A stretch of DNA of 64,000 nucleotides from Acarospora socialis (lineage: Eukaryota; Ascomycota; Lecanoromycetes; Acarosporales; Acarosporaceae). The notes beneath the pieces are model-generated. The model saw only the letters and a program-made list of their open reading frames with translations, had not been told where the DNA came from and did no database searches. How positions within the stretch are numbered: the first letter of the stretch is position 1; the number at the start of each line of letters is the position of its first letter. This document shows positions 34,387-44,331 of this stretch, one piece after another. Both the position numbers and the translations under genes were made by a program. The DNA lies in assembly GCA_025617375.2 (NCBI GenBank), contig JAMYGW020000008.1, positions 1,364,001 through 1,428,000 on the forward strand, in the 5' to 3' direction.

Positions 34387-36693
34387 ATGGCTCGACGATC
34401 GAGAGGGGGAACGTCCCCCTTCGCCTGGTCGACGGTCTTCTATCTTCTCCTCGTCTTCATCGCGCCGTTAGCTTTTCTGGGTACGGCGAGCGCACAAGAC
34501 GACCAAGCGCCACTACAAGAACCTATGGGAAACGGTACGCCCCTGATGCAAGTTCTGCATGTGATAGACTTGAGCTGACAACACTACCAGTTATTGGGAT
34601 CGATCTTGGAACCACTTACTCGTATGCTTGTTCACTTCGGTCGGCATGTTCAATTTGACATACTAATCATACGACTATAGCTGTGTCGGTGTGATGCAGA
34701 ACGGAAAAGTTGAGATACTCGTCAACGACCAGGGAAATCGGATAACGCCGTCATACGTGGCCTTTACGGACGAGGAACGGTTAGTGGGAGACGCGGCGAA
34801 GAATCAGTACGCCGCGAATCCAAAGAGAACAGTCTTCGACATCAAGTAAGCACCGCTCAGCCGTTGAACCCCTTGAGCCATGGCTGACCCGATCTCTATG
34901 CAGACGTCTTATTGGACGCAAGTTCTCGGATAAGGATGTCCAAGCTGATATCAAACATTTCCCCTTCAAGGTCGCGAACAAGGAAGGAAAGCCCTCAGTT
35001 AGTGTTGAGGTTTCCGGAAGCGAGAAGACCTTTACCCCTGAAGAGTTGTCCGCCATGGTCCTAGGAAAGATGAAGGAGATCGCGGAGAGCTACTTGGGGA
35101 GCAAAGTCACACACGCCGTGGTTACGGTCCCGGCTTACTTTAACGACAACCAAAGACAGGCGACCAAGGACGCTGGTACGATAGCTGGATTGAACGTGTT
35201 GCGTGTGGTCAATGAGCCCACAGCCGCTGCACTTGCATACGGCTTGGACAAGAAAGGTGGTGAACGCCAAATCATAGTCTACGATCTTGGTGGTGGTACC
35301 TTCGATGTCTCCCTCCTATCGATCGATGATGGCGTCTTCGAGGTTCTGGCAACTGCCGGTGACACTCATTTGGGTGGAGAGGATTTCGACCAGCGGGTGA
35401 TTACTTACCTTGCAAAGCAATACAACAAGAAGAACAATGTCGACATCACCAAGGATCTCAAGACGATGGGTAAACTGAAGCGTGAAGTCGAAAAGGCTAA
35501 GCGTACCCTGTCCTCGCAAATGTCGACCCGCATTGAGATCGAGGCTTTCCACGAGGGCAAAGACTTCTCCGAGACCTTGACCCGCGCCAAATTCGAGGAG
35601 ATCAACATGGACCTCTTCAAAAAGACTCTCAAGCCGGTCGAACAGGTCTTGAAGGATGGTAAAGTCAAGAAGAGCGAGATTGATGATATCGTTCTTGTTG
35701 GTGGTTCAACCCGTATCCCGAAAGTTCAGTCTCTCCTCGAAGATTTCTTTGGTGGCAAGAAAGCCAGCAAAGGAATCAACCCAGATGAAGCCGTCGCTTA
35801 TGGCGCGGCTGTACAAGGTGGTGTCTTATCTGGTCAGGAAGCGGCTAGTGGTGTTGTTCTCATGGACGTCAACCCATTGACGCTCGGTATTGAGACGACT
35901 GGCGGAGTTATGACGAAGTTGATCCCAAGAAATACCGTCATCCCTACACGCAAGAGTCAGATCTTCTCGACCGCAGCCGACAACCAGCCTGTGGTTTTGA
36001 TCCAAGTTTGTAAGTTTAGCTCTTTTAGGTGTACCACTAGCATATGCTGACTTTGTCACAGTCGAGGGTGAACGAGCAATGACAAAGGACAACAACCTCC
36101 TCGGCAAGTTCGAACTGACCGGTATCCCTCCGGCACCTCGTGGAGTGCCGCAAATCGAGGTCTCTTTCGAACTCGACGCGAACGGCATCCTGAAAGTTAC
36201 CGCTGGTGATAAGGGCACCGGCAAGGCAGAAACCATCACGATCACGAACGACAAGGGCCGACTCTCACAGGAGGAGATTGACCGTATGATTGCCGAGGCC
36301 GAGAAGTATCAAGAAGAGGACAAGGCTACGGCAGAGAAGATCGCGGCCAGGAACGCATTGGAGAACTACGCATTCAGTCTAAAGAACCAGGTCAACGACG
36401 ACGAAGGACTTGCAGGCAAGATCGACGAGGAGGACAAGGAAACAGTGAGTCAACGATACAAGACCCTCGATAACGAACGAGATTGCTAACATGACCCCCA
36501 CCAGCTCCTCGAAGCCGTCAAAGAAGCCACCGAGTGGCTCGACGAGAATGCCGCCACCGCCACAAGCGAAGACTTCGAAGAGCAGAAGGAAAAACTCTCC
36601 AACGTCGCGTATCCCATCACCAGCAAGCTGTACAGCGGCGCGGGAGGCATGCCGGAGGAGGACGAGGAGCCGAGTGGGCACGATGAGCTATAG
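34387..36693 (+). CDS. KAR2: ER Hsp70 chaperone BiP/Kar2
   Basis: Six exons, 34387-34534, 34591-34621, 34681-34845, 34904-36009, 36062-36444 and 36505-36693, give 673 residues. A signal peptide is evident: basic MARRSRGG, hydrophobic core [15 protein letters not shown], then TASAQ. Hsp70 landmarks follow in order: [11 protein letters not shown] with [39 protein letters not shown], and the linker and substrate-binding part with VMTKLIPRN and FEGER. The protein ends SGHDEL, the ER-retrieval signal. It imports and folds proteins in the ER lumen and controls the unfolded-protein response. The first three introns (56-59 bases) crowd the N-terminal coding region; the 31-base exon 2 holds most of the IGIDLGTTY motif. 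A weak heat-shock-like site lies upstream. Confidence 0.96.
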
Positions 36694-37469
36694 ACGAATG
36701 ACCGACTGATCCCCTTTTAGACTGTGTGTTGTGCATTTTATGCATCGGTTACGCCTGCCGGAACCGTGTAGACTATTCATGGGATTTGCAATTTAGCGCT
36801 TGCTTCTATATTGTGTTCCCGTGCTGCCGCTTTCTGCGTCGTTTCCTAACTCATAGAACGACCGGTATGAAGGTTGACAAACGCGGCTTGATCCAAAACC
36901 CATGCCTCGAAGCACCAACACAGCGACCCGGTCCTCACCACTCAAGCCCAAGGCGTGCCCGAGTCCGCTGGGCGTCGCCGAATACCACCACGCTCGTCCG
37001 GCTCAAGGAACGTGCGTGTGCAGTAAGTCGTCCAGCGTCCAGCCCGCAGACACCTGATTAGGACCGTAAAGCGACTCTTCCAAAGCCGAGCAACATTCAC
37101 AAATATCGGCACCTCATTCACAGTTCTATCGTACCTCCTCCGCCCTCTATCCCGCTCGTCCGTCCTTTTCTTCCTTCCCTTTTCCCTTTCCTTTCATATA
37201 CCATCCACCACAATCCACTTCTCCCACCCTTCCTCCCATCACACCCCCATACTCTACCTTCTCGACCATCCACCCCGTACCCATACCAGCGCTTCGTCGA
37301 CCTATTGGGAACAGAAAAGTCCTCAAATCTCTCTTTCACACTCGCTGCGAAATCCATTGCTTTCGCCTCTCATTTTTGCATTTGCAGGGTGTGCTTCTAT
37401 TCACAGCTCCGAATCGTTTCGTTTTGGGTTCACTACCCTGCCAGAAAACCGACTGTCCTGACTGGCGAA
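36694..37469. other. intergenic, 3' of BiP
   Basis: Pyrimidine-rich sequence at 37130-37310. No coding sequence supported. Confidence 0.4.
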
Positions 37470-37664
37470 ATGGCCATCTCCACCTGGATCTGGATCTCCG
37501 TCGTGGTGCTGCTGCTTTGCGGGATGCGGATTAAGGTCACGGTTCGCTGGGGTCGGGCGCCTGTGCCTGTGCTTGAGCCGGTGGCTGTGGGTCGGGATGT
37601 TGAGGGTGGAAGGCGGGAGAGAAGCGTCGAGTCAGAGGAGTTGAGGGGTGGAGAGAGGGGTTGA
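37470..37664 (+). CDS. possible single-pass small membrane protein
   Basis: ATG at 37470 gives 64 residues. A membrane helix (WIWISVVVLLLCGM) follows the initiator at once, and an Arg/Glu-rich tail ends in GGERG. An open frame runs further upstream, but without protein-like composition. No family is recognised. The purine-rich tail makes chance openness possible. Confidence 0.3.
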   Translation: MAISTWIWISVVVLLLCGMRIKVTVRWGRAPVPVLEPVAVGRDVEGGRRERSVESEELRGGERG

Positions 37665-38126
37665 AGGGGCGAGGCGTGGAGTTTGGGCGTGGGATGGAGG
37701 GAGTGGAGAGGGGGAGGAGGTTCTTGGTGGGGCGAGAAGGAGGGTGAGGATAGACGGGAATGACGGGTAGGGGAGAGTGAGTGTAGGGGTTACGGAGCTG
37801 AGGACGAGATCGGCCGGTAAGGGTGAATGGGAGCGGAGGTTGCGTGTGGGGTTGAGAGTGTAAAAGTAATGGGAGAACTCCTGTAGTGTGAGGTCTAAAT
37901 GAGTCGTCGGGGTATGAGTCCCTGAAAGATGTTTGCCGCTTCTGTGTGATATGAGTATTGTACATGCTTCGGCCGCGAGAAGCAACTCCGAGAAAAGAAA
38001 CCATGGATATCGTGATACTCGAGACCGTGACTTATGTGCTTCCCTAGACTCGCTGTTGGCAGCTTAGACTTCCCTCCTGTGGATATGTCAAACTGGGTTT
38101 TGTAGATCTTCGTAGCTTGCGAGCAC
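37665..38126. other. intergenic, purine-rich on the + strand
   Basis: G/A-rich repeats create a long proline-rich ORF on the minus strand, which I read as a composition artefact. Nothing else is seen. Confidence 0.4.
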
Positions 38127-39708
38127 TTACCACGTCATTCCCGGCCTGTTCGTTCTAGGTTCATGCACGGCATTACGGTCGGCAAACGGATCGTTCTCGT
38201 CCTCTTCGTCGACCTCATCTTCCTCCTCGCTCTCGTTCTCGTCACTGTCTGCTACTTTCCCCTTACCGTTTGACGACGACCTCGGTATACTCGTGCCCGG
38301 CCTGGCTGGTTTCGCAGGTGATGCGTCGTGCTCGAAACTCAGACCAGCAAAAGCCTCCGCCGTATCTCTCTCCCTAGCCGCTTTCGCCGCGGACGTATGG
38401 TCTCCGTTCCACTCGTCATCCTCACTATCGCTGTCATCCTCCACGCTCTTGTCAAGCACCTCAAACGCCATCAGCGCATTGACAAGCTCTTCGTTGGCGT
38501 GAATCAGACTACCGAGCCACTGCTCGCTTTCCACGAACTGGATATAGCGTAATATCTGCCGCCGGAGCACCTTGCACGTTTCGAAGCGCTGCATCGTTTC
38601 GGCATCTTCACTAACTCGCTTGTTCTCGCGGTTGATGAGCTTCAGCGCGTTCATGAGGTTTGTACTCGCAACGGAAGAGGAGGCTAGTGTTTGGAGGAGC
38701 TGCGGCTTTTCTTTCTCGAGGTTGAAAGGTTTGGGTTTGGACTTCTTTTCCCGCGAAAACCTCGATTTCGGCGCGCTGGTGAGGCTCGGTTGGGAAGAGA
38801 GCGCGGTAGGCCTCGAAGTCGAAGAGGAAGCGCTTGAGACGTTTCTTAGAGTCTTCGGGGCCCCGCCGCCTCCTGAGACGGTGACGCTGTGGCCGAAAGC
38901 GTTCTCATCCGGTTCGACCTCGGTCTCTCTCAGCGCCTTGGACTGTTGCTCCTGGACTGGCTTCTTTCGCTGTGGTAACTCCTTGTACAGAGCGGCGATG
39001 CGCTCCATGCCGGGAGTGTTTTTGTATGATACCGCCCACTGACCGAAAAGTTGCTTGCATTTCGCCTTCACTGCTGCGTCAGACACAGGGTCTGTAGCAA
39101 CGAAGCGCAGACGTTCCAGAAGCGGCTCGTCGGCGAAAGCGCCTTGGAAGCGGGAGCCTGCGTTCTGGATAAGGCCGTCAAGGATTGTCAGAGCGCGAAG
39201 CTGGCGGTGGACGCTGCCATACTTTCTATGGAAGCATTTAGCCAGGCAGCACGAAAAGTGGAGGGTAGTGGCTACATTACAGTTTCTTGCGGATCGCCCT
39301 GGCTGCCTCGGTGGGACCACTTGTTTGAAGCCTAACTACCTCGATCAAGTCGACAATGCCGCCCATGTCGTCGGCTTCATATTGCTCGCTCGTCAACCGC
39401 TCAATCTGGACCGTGATAGCCGAATACGGCTTCTTCTGACTAGAAGTAAGCCACGGTGAAAACAAATTTGAAAGTTTATTATACTGAAAGAGGACATGCG
39501 ATAGGCAGCATAGAAAGATGTCTTGGTTTTGAGCCCTAAGTATGCTAGAGAGTGTATTGTTGGAGAGCGAGTATAACAGAGCCGTAGGGCATCTAGTAAT
39601 GTAAACATCTTGTGAGCAAACAACATTGATGCCTGAACTACGGAAAAGTACACTTCGTTTTCTGAGATGAGCTCTCAAGAAATAAGCACTCACCGGCCCC
39701 GAAAACAT
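38127..39708 (-). CDS. LSB5-like VHS/GAT domain protein
   Basis: Three exons, 39708-39694, 39435-39281 and 39225-38127, give 422 residues. The first coding exon is only 15 bases (MFSGP) and is followed by a 258-base intron. The VHS domain begins KKPYSAITVQIERLTSEQY and continues over intron 2 into KYGSVHRQLRALTILDGLIQ, the conserved part of helices 3-4. A GAT-like three-helix segment lies around LMNALKLINRENKRVS... LRRQILRYIQF... NEELVNALMAFE. An acidic tail follows (EEEDEVDEEDENDPFADR, with an NDPF-type motif). Yeast Lsb5 binds ubiquitin, Las17 and Arf3 and links endocytosis to cortical actin; the same role is likely here. It is divergent from the next gene across 730 bases. Confidence 0.85.
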
Positions 39709-40438
39709 GCTTGCTCTTTAGCCTGTATTATCTTTGGAGAGCGATCATTGATCTGCAGAAACTCAAGCCTCGCGATGATTCGAAAGCGTGTCCAAACCTT
39801 CCAGCGGCGCTTTGGCCGTTCTGCTTGTGTTGTGAGTATTTAGAGACACTAGTTGAGAAAGACGTTGAGTTGCTGTTCAAGCACCGATACTGTCTAGGCT
39901 GTACGATGTCAACATCACTCGAAGGCACGATGCATGTGGACCGAGAGCAAGTATACTCTAACAACGAAGGAGTCCAATAGCCAGTCGCGACCGAAGGTTC
40001 TAAAGTTGGTCGCAACAAAGGAGCCACGATACATTATACATCACAGATGCATCAGATATATGAATGAGGGGAGTTTATTTGATTCCCGGACTTGGCACAT
40101 GCTTCATCGCCCATGGCTCGCATCCGGAACAAGCGGCGCCGATCTCCGGGCACCCCACATTGGGGCTAAAGAAACTCAAACTCAACGTTATCAAAGTTAT
40201 GGATTGATGCCAGAGGAGTGTGGAGAGAGAGGGGAAGAGGGGAAGGACTGTCGGGCGTTAGGAATCGGTGGAGGCGTTGTCAAAATATCACCTGGTGTCT
40301 GTGGGGTGATAGAGTGTGGTTAGGGATTCCTTGAGGATGGACGAGAAACGAAGTTGGGAGGGCGATGAGCTGGAGCCGCCAATACACCGAAGGCACGTTA
40401 CGAGTAGCAGTCACCTCCTAACTACATCTTGAAAGGCC
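39709..40438. other. intergenic, divergent promoter region
   Basis: Between the LSB5-like gene (-) and the conserved hypothetical (+). No supported coding sequence; the short ORFs lack family resemblance. Confidence 0.45.
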
Positions 40439-42451
40439 ATGGTTGGTATTGAGCGGCAGGAGAGTAACAGCTTCGATAGGAATGTTGGTGAAGAGGTGCC
40501 AAGGGTTATACACGGCTTCACCCCAATCAATCGGCCTAACCTTGGCAATCACACCATAATGGGTCCGACTTCCGCAGTTGATAATGTTGATGGCATCTTT
40601 ACGCCGTCGAAAGCTAGGAAATCGAATTTGCCTGTACGTACTCCCGTTCGGCAGCAAAATGAAACGGCAAACCAACTCTGGACACCGCCGCCAACGAAGA
40701 GGAAGGAAAGCTCCAAAGCTGCGTGTTGTAAATCATTGGCTGAGGGTGACGCTCCAATGCCCAAGAGACTAAGACGAAAAGCGTTGGAGGCTACCGAAAC
40801 CAGCACGCAGGATTGGATGACGGTTAGCAAGCAAGCTCAACCGGAAGTAGCAAATGCAAAGCTCGAAGAAGGGGGCGAACTCATGGTTTCGCAGTCGACT
40901 CTGAGCAAGTTGGACTCGTTCCGATACCAAGCTAAGTCTTCTGAACATTATCAGCCTACTTCATCGCCAGATAATCCCGGCTATCACTTACTGGAATCGA
41001 ACCATCCGGCGACAGTGGATCCCTTCGAGGATATGGCTAGGTTTCAGGATCAGTGTCACATGGCGCATTTCGTACCTACCTCAGATCCGCAATTTGACAA
41101 TGAGAAGGATTGGGATCATCATAAGGATGAGTTTCTCCTGGAGGATATCCATATCAACGACTTAAAGGGTCTACCCGGTGGGCAAGGGGCGACCGAACCT
41201 TCCACAAGCCTGGATCTTCCTCAGAAAGGTTTCCAAGTCGACAAGAGAAGCTTTCCTAAACGGACGGAAGCGTCGAAAGTTACCTCAGCAGGCAAGGACA
41301 TCTTTATTCTTAAGAATGGAGTCTACGTACCGGTCGAGGCAATGACAACGATGGGCGCTCTTCACTCACATCTGGTCACTGGCCAACTCCAGCAACATGG
41401 TCGTGCCAACATAAGCAGGAAATTGACGACTACTAATACTCCGGACACAAATTTAGCTATCTCAAATGACGACAGACTCTTCGATCTTGATGAAGAAGAC
41501 GAGACAGAGCTCGCCCGTCTCACAGGTGCGGTTTCTCAAGACCGTGGAGCGACTCGGTGGCACAACCCTACAGCACCACCAACTCCGCCCGGGGCAACCC
41601 CAGCTCGCCTTTGTGCAGCAGAAACTGCTCAGCCCGTTTCTATACTTTCCATTCCCTCGTCCTCTCCGCAGCCTGCTCCCCACTCTACCTCAGACCGCCG
41701 GCTGGAACCGTTCGTCCGCCCTCCGTTCCCCAAACCAGTCGATCGCTGTCCAATAGTCGACATCAGCTCCAGCGGCGTCCTACGAACCTGCTTCCGTATC
41801 GGCGAAGCGCTCAACGCAACCTCGGTAGCTTCCCGTACAGGCACCGATGTCATTATCGAACTGTTCGCCCGAGTAAGTGCTTCCACTAGGGAGCAGGCAG
41901 GCTACAAGCAGCGCATCGAATTTGCAGATCTCTTCCACAGCGAGCGCCCGCCGTTTCTGAGCGGCACGTATGACCTGTGGAAGGATGGAGGTAGGTGGGA
42001 AGAAGATAGTAGACCATTTCTGGACGAGCATGGAAGGGGCAAGATGTGTAGGGCTGTTGGGAGGTTGAAAAGGGATCAAGACACGAAGACGTGGAAGATG
42101 GCGGTCTTGAATATCCGGGAAGCTAGTTGGGATGATGTGGCGTGGGTGAAGGGCATCGTGTGTGCATACGTAGGGCTTCTCCTAGGAACTTACGGACAGG
42201 AGTTTGGTCAAGGTGGAGAGAAGGTCCGGGGAGCTTGGGAGCTAGGTTTGGAAGAACATCTTTTGCTATACACATTTACCATAAGCTTGGATAGGGGCTT
42301 GACTAACCGCCTGATGCTCACTAACCTTCATTCACCATCTTCGCAACATAGAGAGGGTTACGGCCGGCTGGAAGCACTTTTGCATATCAGTGCAGAATCA
42401 GATAGCGGGGCTTGCGAATTGCCGTCGGCAGGACAACTTGCGTACGGCTAG
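40439..42451 (+). CDS. conserved fungal protein of unknown function
   Basis: An uninterrupted frame of 670 residues from the ATG at 40439. The N-terminal two thirds are disordered, with basic patches (KRKESSKAACC, PKRLRRKALE) that could act in nuclear import. The C-terminal part (LRTCFRIGEALNATSVASRTG... DVIIELFARV... FADLFHSERPPFLSGTYDLWK... GKMCRAVGRLKRD...WKMAVLNIREASWDDVAWVKGIV) is a domain conserved in many Pezizomycotina; I know no assigned function. The last 90 residues do not look like the family. An intron at about 42170-42353 (donor gtaggg, with a branch-like ctaac) would instead give an ending RVTAGWKHFCISVQNQIAGL... and a stop at 42461, which looks more natural. The 3' end is therefore uncertain. 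Confidence 0.7.
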   Translation: MVGIERQESNSFDRNVGEEVPRVIHGFTPINRPNLGNHTIMGPTSAVDNVDGIFTPSKARKSNLPVRTPVRQQNETANQLWTPPPTKRKESSKAACCKSLAEGDAPMPKRLRRKALEATETSTQDWMTVSKQAQPEVANAKLEEGGELMVSQSTLSKLDSFRYQAKSSEHYQPTSSPDNPGYHLLESNHPATVDPFEDMARFQDQCHMAHFVPTSDPQFDNEKDWDHHKDEFLLEDIHINDLKGLPGGQGATEPSTSLDLPQKGFQVDKRSFPKRTEASKVTSAGKDIFILKNGVYVPVEAMTTMGALHSHLVTGQLQQHGRANISRKLTTTNTPDTNLAISNDDRLFDLDEEDETELARLTGAVSQDRGATRWHNPTAPPTPPGATPARLCAAETAQPVSILSIPSSSPQPAPHSTSDRRLEPFVRPPFPKPVDRCPIVDISSSGVLRTCFRIGEALNATSVASRTGTDVIIELFARVSASTREQAGYKQRIEFADLFHSERPPFLSGTYDLWKDGGRWEEDSRPFLDEHGRGKMCRAVGRLKRDQDTKTWKMAVLNIREASWDDVAWVKGIVCAYVGLLLGTYGQEFGQGGEKVRGAWELGLEEHLLLYTFTISLDRGLTNRLMLTNLHSPSSQHREGYGRLEALLHISAESDSGACELPSAGQLAYG

Positions 42452-42886
42452 GCTCGGTTGATCATTGCAATACGTAATTTTAGCAGAAGCACAATGCTTG
42501 CAATTGCCCTTGATCTTCGCTACACTGGGTGATCTGAGACTATGGAAATGTTATACACATAATTGAAGCCGCCAATGTCCCCGGCGCCTTTGCTAGCCTG
42601 AAACCACGCGTGGCAGAGATTTTGAATGCTGATCAGTAGGAAGTGAATGGCACCATAGGATGATAAGAGCTTATAAACATGGTGCGAAGCGGCAGATGTG
42701 GCGATCTGATACTAAATACCAGTTGGAACAAGAGATGCATCCGCAAAGGCTTCTAAGCAGATTGAAAAGGTCTGGCGAGATGGGTAGAACGGAGGAGTAA
42801 TGCTTTAACGAGGTAGGGTTGTAGAACAGTTATTCGCCGTTCGAAGGCCGCTCCTTGCTGGTGAATACCCTACAGGATAGAGCGAG
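42452..42886. other. intergenic, between convergent genes
   Basis: 3' ends of the conserved hypothetical (+) and HP1 (-). Nothing recognisable. Confidence 0.4.
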
Positions 42887-43917
42887 TCAGTCGTAGCTCG
42901 TCACTAACAAGGGGAGGGAGGTATACAGGTGGTTTTCGTAAAATTTCAACATCTATGAACCACGTCAGTGATATTTGATCCTGATATGACTCGGTGGCTA
43001 ATAGACTTACCGTCTGCGGGCACTTCTCATAGCACACCTTGATCGGATGCTTAGACTTCTTGCCATCGTTCCACATCAAGTAGACATGCAATCCGTCGTC
43101 GTCAGCCTGTTCGATGGTGTCGACCATTTGCACCTGGCCTTCCCACGAGCCTTTCGGGGGTTTCCAGCTGCTAGGTTTGTCGCCTGACGGTGTGTCTGCC
43201 GGTGAACTGGCTTTAGTGGCGGACTGGCTCAATCGGCCTTTCTTTGCCGGCTTCTTGGCTGTGTCTGGCGTGTTCCCGTTCCCCTCGCTCTGTCTCCCGC
43301 GTTTCTTGCCACCTCTTTCTGGAACAGCGGGTTTGCCTCCAATGCTTTTTATGTATTCTTCAAGAATTTCGGGCGCGCTCCTGAGCAGCCGGTTCAGTTC
43401 ATATCTCGACGGCAAGTGGTTTATTCTCCTTTGGGGGAAAAGCTACGCACGTGAGGTTCTCCTCTGGTTCCCATGTGTTGTCCTCTTTCCGGTTATACCC
43501 CATCCACTTGACTTCGTACTTCAATACACCCTAGATTCGAGGCATATCAGCTCCGCAATCCCACGCGAGAAGCCGGTACCCGCCCGGATTGGAAGCTCAC
43601 GTCTATGATCTGGTGATCTGTTATCTTCTCCACAACATATCTAGACCACCCCGTCAGCCTGGCTAAGGCGCAAGTGACTGAATTCAGCTTTACACTTCCT
43701 CGTCTTCGCTTCCATCCTCAGCTTCGTCATTGCTTTCCGCATCGTCCTCTTCTTTGGTGTTCTTCTTGGTGATGTGGTGGGGGATCGCTTCTACTACGGA
43801 TTCGTCATCGGAAGCCTCAATCGCTGCTACAAATCGAGCAACATGTCAGCAATACTCTCTTTCAAAATCAAATTGAACAGGAATTGAGTCTAAATTCAGA
43901 CTGTACTCACGAGGCAT
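42887..43917 (-). CDS. heterochromatin protein 1 (chromodomain and chromoshadow)
   Basis: Six exons, 43917-43911, 43826-43694, 43640-43601, 43530-43451, 43404-43011 and 42952-42887, give 239 residues. The first coding exon is only 7 bases. An acidic N-terminus precedes the chromodomain at about 46-90 (VYVVEKITDHQIIDGVLKYEVKWMGYNRKEDNTWEP, read over three exons). The aromatic cage that binds methylated H3K9 is present as Tyr48, Trp69 and Tyr72. A Lys/Ser-rich hinge follows. The chromoshadow domain at about 172-228 (GSWEGQVQMVDTIEQ... HPIKVCYEKCPQT then MLKFYENHL) provides dimerisation. It is the counterpart of Swi6, HpoA/HepA or Neurospora HP1, and should maintain heterochromatin; in Neurospora, HP1 also links to DNA methylation of RIP-mutated repeats. 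It is divergent from CCT5 across 414 bases. Confidence 0.93.
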
Positions 43918-44331
43918 CTTGATGCAGAGAACGTGTTGCGACTGTAGTGTCGGTGTGAAAACAAGAGCAATGGCTCTGCAGTAGATGAAACTGAATTGAC
44001 GACAAAGACTTTGAGGAGTTCAAGTTCTGTAAAGGTCTGATATCGTGCGGAAAGGACGGAAGCGGACGGAATCAATCCTCACTGTTGTAGGATGAAGCTC
44101 GAGGGTCGATGTAATCGCGAAAGTCGCGTGGAGTTAAGCTAGTCCTGAAGTGGAAAAGAGCTGCCGCCGATACACGTCCTCCGAGGTTTTGCGAAAAAGA
44201 GCCTCAGCAAATATATCGAAAGACGTGTCTCAACCCTGTTCTTGAGTCAACAATACCTCAGTTTTCTCTCAGTATCATCGCTTCCAACACGCAGTGCTCA
44301 GCGGGAGGGAGAGGTTCTCACCAGTTACAAT
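43918..44331. promoter_or_regulatory. shared divergent promoter region of HP1 and CCT5
   Basis: 414 bases separate the two start codons. It must hold both promoters and leaders. No specific element is recognised with confidence. Confidence 0.5.

Noticed and set aside
37537-38004. 155-residue proline-rich ORF on the minus strand
   Set aside because: It is the complement of purine-rich low-complexity sequence. It has no domain and overlaps a second, equally proline-rich frame.
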